From positions 1-64,000 of the forward strand of contig VXMB01000009.1 of the NCBI GenBank assembly GCA_009841265.1: a stretch of DNA of 64,000 nucleotides, in the 5' to 3' direction. Shown piece by piece: positions 9,117 through 17,394 of the stretch. Origin of the DNA: Gemmatimonadota bacterium (lineage in GTDB: Bacteria; JAAXHH01). A program made the translations under genes and the position numbers. Under the pieces are notes generated by a model. It saw nothing but the letters and a program-made list of their open reading frames with translations, did no database searches and was not told the origin of the DNA. Numbering within the stretch: position 1 is the stretch's first letter; every line of letters starts with the position of its first letter.

Positions 9117-9902
9117 TCAACCCCAGCGGTATTCCGGCGGGTCGAAGACGAAACCGTGGAAGAATCGCCGGCGTGGGGGTGTGAGGCTGTTCAGGAAATC
9201 CCTGTCGTACCGCCACTGCTCCGCGCAGGCCAGCATCCACGGGTGTTCGTATCCGTAGTAGAGGATCACCCGCTTGCCGCCTTTGCGCGTGAACGGGCCG
9301 GCCGAATGCCACACCCCGTTGTGGAAGAGCACGGCCGTGCCGGGCCGTCCGCAGATCTGTACGGCCCCGGGCATTCCATTCTTCGCGTCCGGCTCGACCA
9401 GGGACTTGTGGCTGCCCGGTACCAGGGTCAGGTTGCCCTGGTCGGGACCGGACATGTCGCTCAGGTAGTATCCCACCTTGAACTGCAATAGCGGGATGTG
9501 AGGCTGGAAGTCACGAAATCCGTCCTGTATCCCGTCCGTGTGCCAGCCCTTTCCGTGGTGCTCTTCGGGTTCGATCTCGTAGATGGCGTCGGTCGAGTGC
9601 AGGTGGGGCATCTCGTTGAACAGACTGTGGACATAGTGCATCATCGGCTCGTAGTCGAGCATGTCCAGAAAGAGCGGATCTTCGGCCAGCAGGTGCATGA
9701 CCCGTGCGTTGGCCGAATCCAGTTTGTCTGCGAAGGCCGGTTCGTGCGCTCGTTGGAACCCGGGGTCGCGGCGACGCGCAATCGTCCGCTCCAGCGCGGC
9801 GTTGAGCGCGTCGACCTGGGAATTCGGAAGGAAATCCTCCAGCACGAGGTAACCGTTCGTGTCGAATAGGAAGCGTTCGGCATCCGTGGGATGGGCCGGC
9901 AT
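9117..9902 (-). CDS. Phytanoyl-CoA dioxygenase (PhyH) family protein, copy 1
   Basis: 261 residues. The Fe(II)/2-oxoglutarate oxygenase core is visible: WHTDGIQDG supplies the HxD pair, HNGVWHSAGPF the distal histidine, and KRVILYYGY the arginine position that binds 2-oxoglutarate. The N-terminus (FLFDTNGYLVLEDFLP) is the common PhyH opening. The start has GGAGG about 10 bases upstream. It sits 29 bases upstream of the protease lipoprotein and is divergent from an amidohydrolase gene across 190 bases. The substrate cannot be told from sequence; the family hydroxylates diverse lipids, amines and secondary metabolites. Confidence 0.9.
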   Translation of the reverse strand: MPAHPTDAERFLFDTNGYLVLEDFLPNSQVDALNAALERTIARRRDPGFQRAHEPAFADKLDSANARVMHLLAEDPLFLDMLDYEPMMHYVHSLFNEMPHLHSTDAIYEIEPEEHHGKGWHTDGIQDGFRDFQPHIPLLQFKVGYYLSDMSGPDQGNLTLVPGSHKSLVEPDAKNGMPGAVQICGRPGTAVLFHNGVWHSAGPFTRKGGKRVILYYGYEHPWMLACAEQWRYDRDFLNSLTPPRRRFFHGFVFDPPEYRWG

Positions 9903-10092
9903 TTTAATGATCCCTCCGCATGTTGTCCGTTGTAATCATTCGTCCAACATCCTTAACGCCATGGTAATTGTCCGTCAAGTCCATTCAGAACTGACAAGCA
10001 GGAATGAAGTTGCGGTCCCGCATCCATACCTGTTCATTATGCGTCTTCCAGGGATTCGAAGGTCCATTCCGGGCGAACTATTGAGGCATTAA

Positions 10093-11208
10093 ATGATCTA
10101 CGACGGACACGCCTATTGCTTTCCTTCTCCGGGAGATATCGGAGGTTTCGACGATCATACCGAATTCCGGCGTCACCTGCAACTGTTCATGTCCCAGGCC
10201 CGGCAGCAGCCCGTCTGGCGGCGTAGCGACCGCGCGCCGGCCGACGCTACGGGGCTATACGATCCCGATCTACCCTGGCGTTTCGAGGGCCTGCGGAACG
10301 CAAACTTCCGCACCGGGAAACACGGACTGGCCGAGTGGTCGGTCGATGGCGAGGACTACGTCAAACAAGCGTTGCCGCCGTGGACGGAGGACTTCTCATT
10401 TTCACCGGAAAGCCTGGTGGCGGAGATGGACTACGCGGGCGTCGACCGGGCCCTCCTTCACCGCACGCCCTACATGGGGCTCGACGACGGTTACATCGCG
10501 GAATGCTGCCGCCGCTACCCGGAGCGGCTCCAGGGATTGGCCCAGGTCCCCGAATGGTGGATACCTGACCGGACCGACGAGGCCATTGCGAAACTGGAAC
10601 GGGCGATCGGCGTTCTCGGCCTTTCGGGCCTTCAGTTCGCGCCCTTTCACCGGCCGCTCTATGACCTCTCCGCTGAATGGACCGGGTCCGATTTCGACCC
10701 GTTCTGGATAGCAGTGGCCGAACTGGGTATTCCTGTTTTCTTCACCCTCGGCGCGGTCGGATCGCCTTCCGCATACATCGAAGAGTTACGTTCGTTGAGT
10801 GCCTGGATGGACCGGTTCCCCGATGTCGACGTGATCGTGACCCACGGATTCCCCTGGCGGATGTTTGCCGAACGTGACCGGATCAACGTCCCCGACGAAG
10901 TGTATGAAGCCGCGCCCGCGGACCACCCCCGTTTCCACATCCAGATCCTCTTCGCCGTGTTCCTGCAGTCGCGCTGGGACTACCCCATGCCCCAGATGCG
11001 GCCCGTCCTGGAGAAGATGGTCGAATGTTTCGGCGCCGACCGCATCCTGTGGGGTACGGACATCCCCATCGTGCTGCTGCACTGGACCTACCGCCAGAGC
11101 CTGGACTATGTGAGGCGCTACTGCCCGTTCCTGGACGAGGACGAGATGGCGGCGATTCTCGGTGGCAATATGGAGCGGATTATGGGCGTGGGCGGGTTTG
11201 CCGGGTAG
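10093..11208 (+). CDS. Amidohydrolase-2 family protein (TIM-barrel metal hydrolase)
   Basis: 371 residues starting MIYDGHAYCFPSPGD, the DGHxY variant of the metal-binding HxH strand. It continues with MDYAGVDRALLHRTPYMG, an ITVTHGFPW-like strand (DVIVTHGFPWRM) with the barrel histidine, and the closing RILWGTDIPIVLLHWTYRQ with the catalytic aspartate. This matches ACMSD/amidohydrolase-2 proteins, which hydrolyse or decarboxylate small ring compounds or lactones. GAGG precedes the ATG. It diverges from PhyH copy 1 and converges on the frameshifted Gfo/Idh gene with 33 bases between once that gene's frame is restored. Confidence 0.85.
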   Translation: MIYDGHAYCFPSPGDIGGFDDHTEFRRHLQLFMSQARQQPVWRRSDRAPADATGLYDPDLPWRFEGLRNANFRTGKHGLAEWSVDGEDYVKQALPPWTEDFSFSPESLVAEMDYAGVDRALLHRTPYMGLDDGYIAECCRRYPERLQGLAQVPEWWIPDRTDEAIAKLERAIGVLGLSGLQFAPFHRPLYDLSAEWTGSDFDPFWIAVAELGIPVFFTLGAVGSPSAYIEELRSLSAWMDRFPDVDVIVTHGFPWRMFAERDRINVPDEVYEAAPADHPRFHIQILFAVFLQSRWDYPMPQMRPVLEKMVECFGADRILWGTDIPIVLLHWTYRQSLDYVRRYCPFLDEDEMAAILGGNMERIMGVGGFAG

Positions 11209-11241
11209 GGACGAGGAGGGTGATTTGGGAAAGCCCGGCGG

Positions 11242-12398
11242 CTAGCTCGCACTCCGGCCCAGACGGCCGTCTTCCGCGGCGAGCCATTCCGAATAGGGGC
11301 GCGGCATCGGACCGGGCAGGCCCAGACCGTGTTCCTCGCGCCAGCGCAGGAGCGGGTGATCGCGTTCCGCTTGCGGCAGATCCACACGCCGGCCGCGCGC
11401 GCCCGACTCGAAATGCCCATCAATATCTCCAGCACGTGGCGGCCGGCATCACCCGAGCACTCGTGCGCACGGCCCTCGTCGAGCGCCCGCACGTACTCGT
11501 CGGCGAACTGGTAGTCCTCCACGGAAGCGGGACCGGCCGGATCGTAGTGCTCCGGCACGATGGGGGCAAGCGGCTGCCATTCGGCCTGTCCGGGGGCAAA
11601 GTGCGGAGTAGACAGAAACCACGGGGCATCGCTTTTCCAATAGAGCCTGCCTTCGGTGCCGTAGATCTCGATCATATAGGCTGTCGAATCCATCACCGGG
11701 AAGCGGTGCTGCAGGAGGACACCCGAAAACCCGCCTTCAAAGGCAAGAGCCGCGGTCACGTGTTCACCGGCAATGTAGCCCATGCCACTCGGCGACGGCA
11801 CCACGTCCTCGGGCGTGATCGGACGTCCATCGGTCAAGGCCACGGCTTGCACGCTTCGCACCGGTCCGGCCACGCCTAGCATGGCATTGAGCGAGTGCGT
11901 GGCGATATTCATCAGGCCGTAGCCGCCGTAGTAGCCCTTGCCGCTGCCCTGTATAAACCGCAAGTCGCCGATCCGGCCCTCGTCAACCGCCGCTTTGACC
12001 GCCTGAAGCGCACCGCCGCTGCGCCCCTGGTGATGCACGGCCACCTGCACCCCTTGCTCCGCGGCTTTGGCCAGCACCGCGTCGGCCTCGGCCAGGGTCG
12101 TACAAATCGGCTTTTCAATGTCGATGTGGACGCCGTGTTCCAGCACGCGCATAGCCAGCGGGTAGTGGAATTCGGTACCCGTGGGAATAGCGACAATGTC
12201 CGGAGCCTCGGCCTCGATCATCCGGTCGAGATCGTCGTAACGAGCCGCAACCCCCAGTTCGTCGCCGAGGGTCGCCAGCCGTTCGGGCACGAGGTCGCAC
12301 AATGCCACAACTTCGGTGCGGGGATGCTGATGGTACGCGCGGCCCGCGGCCGTACCCCGGCCACGGCAGCCCAGAACAGCGACCCGGTATTTTTGCAT
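11242..12398 (-). CDS. Gfo/Idh/MocA family oxidoreductase with an apparent one-base frameshift near its 3' end
   Basis: NAD(P)-dependent sugar-type dehydrogenase. The Rossmann opening is YRVAVLGCRGRGTAAGRAYH and the family motif appears as HIDIEKPICTT (EKP lysine). AAGGAG lies ahead of the ATG. The uninterrupted frame runs to 11118, overlapping the convergent amidohydrolase gene by 91 bases and ending in an arginine-, proline- and serine-rich tail. Shifting frame at the AAA run at 11411-11413 gives a normal family ending (ILMGIFESGARGRRV, then HPLLRWREEHGL) and a TAG at 11242, about 385 residues. One A is therefore probably missing, either a real mutation or an assembly error. Confidence 0.82.
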
Positions 12399-12649
12399 GG
12401 TGCGATCTCCTTTTTCATCTACAGAATTCGAGAACAGAAGGTGTTAAGGCTACTATAAAGATTATCCGGGGGATTCACACGAAGTATCGGATGAATCAAA
12501 TGACACCCGGTCGGTTAGATACAGGTAGATAACAACGTCGCGAGCACGGTCATTCGACGGATTCGGAAGGCGGATGAGAAAAGAACATTGCAAACGAAGT
12601 AGACACTTCACAACTATAAAAACAGGCCACAATCAATAAAGGAGTCGAC

Positions 12650-12853
12650 ATGAGTGATTGGATCATGCCTGTAACCACCGGAGCCTGTTTGATTCTCGGC
12701 TGGTTGTTCTTTATACGCGGTAAAATGGCTTCCAGGGAAGACATCAAAGACCTATCTAAAGAAGTGCATGACATGAACACCCGGCTAGGAAGAGTGGAGG
12801 GTGTGATTAGTAGATTGGAATTCGAATCTGTTTCAAGGAAACCTGGGAACTGA
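12650..12853 (+). CDS. Small membrane-anchored coiled-coil protein
   Basis: 67 residues, unrecognised. One transmembrane helix (about 6-22, VTTGACLILGWLFFI) is followed by a charged amphipathic helix with heptad-like spacing (EDIKDLSKEVHDMNTRLGRV). The ribosome site AAAGGAG six bases before the ATG is among the best in the window, which supports a real gene despite its size. It stands alone in an AT-richer spacer. In architecture it recalls short bitopic proteins that oligomerise in the membrane; no function can be assigned. Confidence 0.65.
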   Translation: MSDWIMPVTTGACLILGWLFFIRGKMASREDIKDLSKEVHDMNTRLGRVEGVISRLEFESVSRKPGN

Positions 12854-12988
12854 TCTGCCGATCGGGTTGCAGTCGATAATGTAAAGCTGTTGACGCGGTG
12901 AATCGTAGCCTCGGAAGGGAACCGCATGCGTGGTCAAGCGTCCTCCACAGTGGGGTTTATGATTCATTTCCGAAAGAAAGGAAAGTCC

Positions 12989-13456
12989 ATGCGATACCTG
13001 GTTGCGGTGGTATGCCTGGTAGTGGCGGCGTCGATCTCCGTATCCCTCATTGCCTGTGACGACCGCGATCCTGTTGTTGGACCAGACAACAATGGCGAAC
13101 AGCAATCCGATGAGGGGGATCAGCCGACCAATGAAGGCGAACAGCGGACCGAGGAAGGCGACCGGGCACGGCTGGTAGAGATGCGACAGGAAATCGACGC
13201 ACTCATCGGCGACGCGGCTGGGGCTTCGATTGCAGACTGTCGCTACGCGGGCATTGGCGCTAAGCCGTGCGGCGGACCCTGGGCGTACATCGTTTACTCA
13301 GCATCATCCACAGATCCGACGGAACTGGTCAGTCGGCTGGCAGAATACAACGCCTTCGAAGCCGAGATGAATGCGCTTTACGGGTACGTTTCCGACTGCT
13401 CGATTCCCAACATGCCGGTATTGGTATTTAGGGATGGACGGTGCGGCACGGAATGA
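12989..13456 (+). CDS. Small secreted lipoprotein, unknown function
   Basis: 155 residues from the ATG at 12989, which has AAAGGAAAG upstream; the frame opens earlier but the leader MRYLVAVVCLVVAASISVSL fixes this start. The lipobox LIAC is followed by Asp-Asp, then a linker of near-repeats (NNGEQQSDEGDQPTNEGEQ). The mature domain has four cysteines, spaced for two disulphides (DCRYAGIGAKPCGG and DCSIPNMP...GRCG). No family recognised. It probably faces the periplasm or outer surface. Confidence 0.7.
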   Translation: MRYLVAVVCLVVAASISVSLIACDDRDPVVGPDNNGEQQSDEGDQPTNEGEQRTEEGDRARLVEMRQEIDALIGDAAGASIADCRYAGIGAKPCGGPWAYIVYSASSTDPTELVSRLAEYNAFEAEMNALYGYVSDCSIPNMPVLVFRDGRCGTE

Positions 13457-13572
13457 CGACTCGCCCTTGAACGACGTCGAACAACTCGATCAGTGCTGAA
13501 TGAGTATGCAAATGATTGACCGATGCGAATCGAATACTACAAGATACGCAAGACCGGCCGGCGTCGGTCAGG

Positions 13573-14148
13573 TTAGTCGGCATTCAGTTTTTCCATGAGT
13601 TCAACCAACCGGGTCGTCGTATTCCAGTTTCGGACGGTAACGCGCTGGTACACGGGCATCGACGCGAGACGGCTGAGATAGCTCCGTGAGGCCTGGTCGA
13701 TCCGTCTGGAGAAGTAGAGCACACCGCTGCCCGCCCAGGCTTCATCCACGCCGGGCCTGGTGGGGATGCCCTCCATGGCGGCTGTTGCCGTAAGTGGCGC
13801 TTTCAGATAGATCACGTCGTATCTGTACGTCTTCGGCCGTTCTCCAAACCCCGCCGGCGCATCGGAAACCACAGCCCGCATCTGCTTTCTTGAGCGCATC
13901 ACGACACTCGCTTCGTAGTCAAACGCCACGGACAGCATCCCCTCGATGCTCTTCGTCAAGGTCCTGAGCCCGGTGGAAGGCGAACGGAAGATCACGTTCC
14001 CACTCTGGATATAGGTGACGACATCGCGGAAACATTCGGCCTCGAAGCAACTCCGGAGATCCGCCATCTTGATGATGTTCTTGCCGCCGACGTTTATTCC
14101 GCGCAGCAGGGCCAGGTAGGTTTCGTCCGAGGGTTTTTGTGCGGTCAT
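13573..14148 (-). CDS. DUF1697 family protein
   Basis: 191 residues with the family's hallmarks: YLALLRGINVGGKNIIKM at the N-terminus, CFRDVVTYIQSGNVIF, and a C-terminal VYQRVTVRNWNTTTRL. DUF1697 proteins are small cytosolic proteins of undetermined role, common in soil bacteria. GAGGGGG sits in front of the ATG. The gene is divergent from the MFS transporter across 171 bases, an arrangement that may share regulation. Confidence 0.9.
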   Translation of the reverse strand: MTAQKPSDETYLALLRGINVGGKNIIKMADLRSCFEAECFRDVVTYIQSGNVIFRSPSTGLRTLTKSIEGMLSVAFDYEASVVMRSRKQMRAVVSDAPAGFGERPKTYRYDVIYLKAPLTATAAMEGIPTRPGVDEAWAGSGVLYFSRRIDQASRSYLSRLASMPVYQRVTVRNWNTTTRLVELMEKLNAD

Positions 14149-14194
14149 TTCGTACCCCCTCTTTTCAATTGAATCAGTGCATGTAATGTAGTGG

Positions 14195-14222
14195 TTGAAT
14201 TTAAGTAAAGAACGCCTAAAAT
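14195..14222 (+). promoter_or_regulatory. Candidate sigma-70 promoter for the MFS gene
   Basis: TTGAAT, a 16-base spacer, then TAAAAT. Immediately around it an inverted repeat CCTAAA/TTTAGG (14215-14220 and 14236-14241) and a direct repeat GGTTGAAT (14193 and 14224) could form an operator. About 90 bases of leader would precede the MFS ATG. Confidence 0.4.
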
Positions 14223-14319
14223 TGGTTGAATGTAGTTTAGGTCATGGTCAATGACGTAACAGTGCCAGCGGCGATATCAGCCCGTAAGAGCGCCTTTATT
14301 AACCGTCATTTTACCAACA

Positions 14320-15627
14320 ATGTCCAAGTTGTCACCATCGAATCATTCGGGAACTTCTGACAACACAGGCACCAGCCAAAGCGGCGGGACATTGAGCGCA
14401 AGGGCCGATCTGGCCTGGCTCGCGGGAATGAGCGCCTCTCTATTCCTCATCCTGCTGTCCTCCTCGAGCTACGTCGCTTCCCTTCCTTTCATTCGCGAAG
14501 CGTGGGGACTGAACAATACCCAGTCGGGCGTGATCTTCTCTTCGTACCTGGCCGGCTATGCCATTTCGTCTCTGCTCCTTGTACCCTTCACCGACCGGTT
14601 CAATCCAATTCGGATCCTGTTTATTGGCGTTGTATTGACGGCGAGCAGCGGTTTGCTGTTTCCCAAACTGGCGGAGGGGTTGTGGTCCGCCTGTCTGCTG
14701 CGATTCGCCTACGGAGTCGGTCATGTATGTGTCTACATCACCGGGATCCGCCTGGCGTCGCACCGGTTTGCCGGCCGTAGCCGGGCTACGGCCGTCAGCG
14801 TCTTCGTGGGATCAGGTTACGCCGGTACGACGGTTTCGTACGTTTTCATGGGCATCTTGCTGGACTGGTTGGACGGATGGGAGCCGGCATTTCTATCGAC
14901 CACGCTTCCCGGTCTGGCAAGCGTTGTAATTGTTGCAATTCTTTCCTCCGGACGAAGTGCTCGGCCCCCACATGAGGAGAGTCGCCATGGAAATCGGGGC
15001 TGGCTGTCCCTGGCGCCGCTGCGCGACCGCCGGCTGATGCTGGTGATCATGGCCTATGCGCTGCACACCGCAGAACTCTTCGTAGCCCGCCTGTGGCTGC
15101 CGCTGCTTCTCGTTGCCGCACTCATGATGACGGGGTTTGATTCGGAAGTCGCTGCTTCGCGCGCCGCCACCCTGGCCGGCTTCATGTTCATGACGGGCAT
15201 CTTCAGCGTGCTTTTGGGTGGATGGATGTCGGACCGATTCGGGAGAAACAGAACGGCGACTTTGATCTTCACGGTAAGCGGCATCTGTTCTTTTCTTGCC
15301 GGATGGCTGGTTGGACTTCCGATTGCCTGGCTGATTGCGCTGGGTTTCCTTTACGGGTTCTTTACGGCTGCCGATTCCGCCATTTACTCGACGGCCGTGA
15401 CGGAACTCGCCCCGAGGAACCTGGTCGGGTCCGCACAGGCCGTGCAGTCCTTCATCGGGTTTGTCGTGGGAACCGGGGCGCCGGTTGTCGCGGGATCGAT
15501 ACTCGACCTTTCCGGCGGGCCGTCGGCCTGGATCCTGGTGTTCAGTTTCAACGGCGTGTTGGCCGTGGCGGGCATAGCGTGCCTGTTGTGGCTCCGGCGC
15601 ATTCCGACCTCGAGCGTTACTTCGTAG
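14320..15627 (+). CDS. MFS transporter
   Basis: 435 residues with about 12 hydrophobic helices. The loop 2-3 signature region (LLVPFTDRFNPIRI) and its counterpart in the second half (GGWMSDRFGRNRTATL) are the classic major-facilitator motif A. The N-terminus is hydrophilic, rich in Ser, Thr and Gly. The family moves small solutes by proton or substrate gradients; the substrate is not apparent. No clear Shine-Dalgarno is seen before the ATG. A 23-base triple repeat follows the stop codon. Confidence 0.88.
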   Translation: MSKLSPSNHSGTSDNTGTSQSGGTLSARADLAWLAGMSASLFLILLSSSSYVASLPFIREAWGLNNTQSGVIFSSYLAGYAISSLLLVPFTDRFNPIRILFIGVVLTASSGLLFPKLAEGLWSACLLRFAYGVGHVCVYITGIRLASHRFAGRSRATAVSVFVGSGYAGTTVSYVFMGILLDWLDGWEPAFLSTTLPGLASVVIVAILSSGRSARPPHEESRHGNRGWLSLAPLRDRRLMLVIMAYALHTAELFVARLWLPLLLVAALMMTGFDSEVAASRAATLAGFMFMTGIFSVLLGGWMSDRFGRNRTATLIFTVSGICSFLAGWLVGLPIAWLIALGFLYGFFTAADSAIYSTAVTELAPRNLVGSAQAVQSFIGFVVGTGAPVVAGSILDLSGGPSAWILVFSFNGVLAVAGIACLLWLRRIPTSSVTS

Positions 15628-15629
15628 AT

Positions 15630-15698
15630 ATCGTGCAACACGCTGGTTAAAAGGTGCGCAACATGCTGGTTGAAAGGTGCGCAACACGCTGGTTGAAC
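15630..15698 (+). repeat. 23-base tandem repeat, three copies, after the MFS stop
   Basis: Copies at about 15630-15652, 15653-15675 and 15676-15698 share gcaacacgctggtt. Each carries a stop (TAA at 15648, TGA at 15671, TGA at 15694); because 23 is not a multiple of three these fall in three different frames. Confidence 0.85.
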
Positions 15699-15835
15699 GG
15701 GCAGATTACTTAAAAAACTTAACAAATTCGCGGTTTAGACAATTGATGCTTTCTATCTCTGTAGCCGATCCGTAAATTAACAGCCCGCTGACATACCAGA
15801 TTCGCACCGAGCAGCACGAAACCATCCACTAACCG

Positions 15836-17335
15836 ATGCACTTACCACCGAACAAGCAAATGCGTCCATTTGAAAATCCATCGCGGCCTGTATCCGTCTC
15901 CGGCCTTGGAACGTCCGGCCCCGGAACGTCGGGATTCGGATCGGCAGCCTGCCGCCGGCGCATTCTTGCTCCGGTCACGCTGCTCATCGCCCTGGCCGTC
16001 CTGGTTTCCTGCGGCGAGGATGGCCCTACCTCGCCCGATCCCGTGGATCCGCCCCGAGCCGCCAGGATAAACGTCGTTTCCGGCGACGGGCAGCGCGCGC
16101 TTGCCGGTTCGAGTCTGCGGGAACCGGTCGTGGTCCAGGTGCTCGACGAGGAAGAACAGCCCCTGCCCGGTGCGCTCGTCCTGTTTTCACCCAACCATGG
16201 TGTAACCGAACCGACAACCGTCGGAACCGGACCGGACGGCATGGCCGCCGCCCACTGGACGCTGGGTTCGACCACCGGACTGCAGACGCTGACCGTCACC
16301 GCTTCGAGCGCGACCGCCAACGTGAACGGCCACGCGATCTCCGTGGAAGATTCGCTAGACGTCCTGTTCGCGCCAGCCGAAGAGGACGAATTATCGGCGG
16401 TCCGCGCCGACTGGACCGCGCGGGACTTCTCTGCGGCAGGAGGGACGGTCGAGCTTGAGGAAGCCTACAGCATGGGAGGATATCCGACCACCTTGCGTGT
16501 CGTCTCGCACCAGGTCGAGGGATTACGCCATTTCGGCGCCATCATCGTGCCTGACGGCGCCGGCGCCGAGGGCCTCCCCATACTGCTATTCGCCCATGGC
16601 GGTGACGACGGCGTTTCGGTGGAAAGCACGTTATTTATATTAACCGTCGCCCTCGGAGAAATGACGGACGACTTCGTCTACCTGATCCCGTCGTTCCGGG
16701 ACGAACCGCTCAGGTACGATGACCGGTCCTGGCTGTCGGATGGTCCGGCCAGTCCGTGGGACCGGGACGTGGACGACGCGCTGGCGCTGGTCAACCTCGC
16801 CATGGAAACGATACCGGAAGCCCAGACCGACCGGTACTTCGCGGCGGGGGCCAGCAGGGGAGGCGGAGTGGCGATGCTGATGGGGATCCGGGATGAACGT
16901 ATCGCGGGCCTCATCACGTTCTTCGGACCGACGGATTTCCAGAACGAATGGGCGCGCGACATCGCTACGCTTCTGGTGAGCGGTGTGACCGTCGATCTGC
17001 CCGGGGTCGAATACCTGCGCACCACGTACGTCGTACCGTGGTGGACCGGGGACGTTACGCTCCAGGATGCCCGATTGGCGCTCATCCGCCGGTCCGCCGT
17101 CCTGTTTGCCGAGGATATGCCTCCCTTGCAAGTCCATCACGGCGACATGGACGGGGTGGTTTCCGTCACCCAGGCGGAATCCATGATTCAGGCCATGGGG
17201 GAGATCGGTCGCGGACCGCCTGAGTTCGAGGCCTATATCTACCCGGGTGGAACGCACGATATCACGTCGATGCCGAGCGCGATTCCCCGCGCGGTGGTGT
17301 TCTTGCGCAATCTCCTTGTAACAAATGGAGAATAA
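15836..17335 (+). CDS. Lipoprotein alpha/beta hydrolase (prolyl-oligopeptidase-like) with N-terminal Ig-like domain
   Basis: 499 residues. A hydrophobic leader ILAPVTLLIALAVLVSC ends in a lipobox Cys, preceded by an unusually long N-terminal region with repeats of GTSGPGTSG; a start at the internal Met9 is possible. Residues about 75-165 look like a Big1-type Ig domain (LDEEEQPLPGALVLFSP, GPDGMAAAHWTLG). The C-terminal hydrolase has the nucleophile elbow GASRGGG, an acid region HHGDMDGVVS and the histidine in GGTHD. Probably a cell-surface esterase or peptidase; the substrate is unknown. Confidence 0.82.
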   Translation: MHLPPNKQMRPFENPSRPVSVSGLGTSGPGTSGFGSAACRRRILAPVTLLIALAVLVSCGEDGPTSPDPVDPPRAARINVVSGDGQRALAGSSLREPVVVQVLDEEEQPLPGALVLFSPNHGVTEPTTVGTGPDGMAAAHWTLGSTTGLQTLTVTASSATANVNGHAISVEDSLDVLFAPAEEDELSAVRADWTARDFSAAGGTVELEEAYSMGGYPTTLRVVSHQVEGLRHFGAIIVPDGAGAEGLPILLFAHGGDDGVSVESTLFILTVALGEMTDDFVYLIPSFRDEPLRYDDRSWLSDGPASPWDRDVDDALALVNLAMETIPEAQTDRYFAAGASRGGGVAMLMGIRDERIAGLITFFGPTDFQNEWARDIATLLVSGVTVDLPGVEYLRTTYVVPWWTGDVTLQDARLALIRRSAVLFAEDMPPLQVHHGDMDGVVSVTQAESMIQAMGEIGRGPPEFEAYIYPGGTHDITSMPSAIPRAVVFLRNLLVTNGE

Positions 17336-17394
17336 GCCGGGCAGGGGCTAACGAAGCGGACTGCAAAGGCGTCTGAGCGCGTCATGAGGTGGAC

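Noticed and set aside
9088..9312. 75-codon N-terminal extension of the giant lipoprotein
   Set aside because: It would overlap the PhyH gene by almost 200 bases and bury the lipoprotein signal peptide; the ATG at 9087 is preferred.
12550..12927. Minus-strand frame of 125 codons over the small membrane protein
   Set aside because: No ribosome site or recognisable motif; the plus-strand gene has a strong one.
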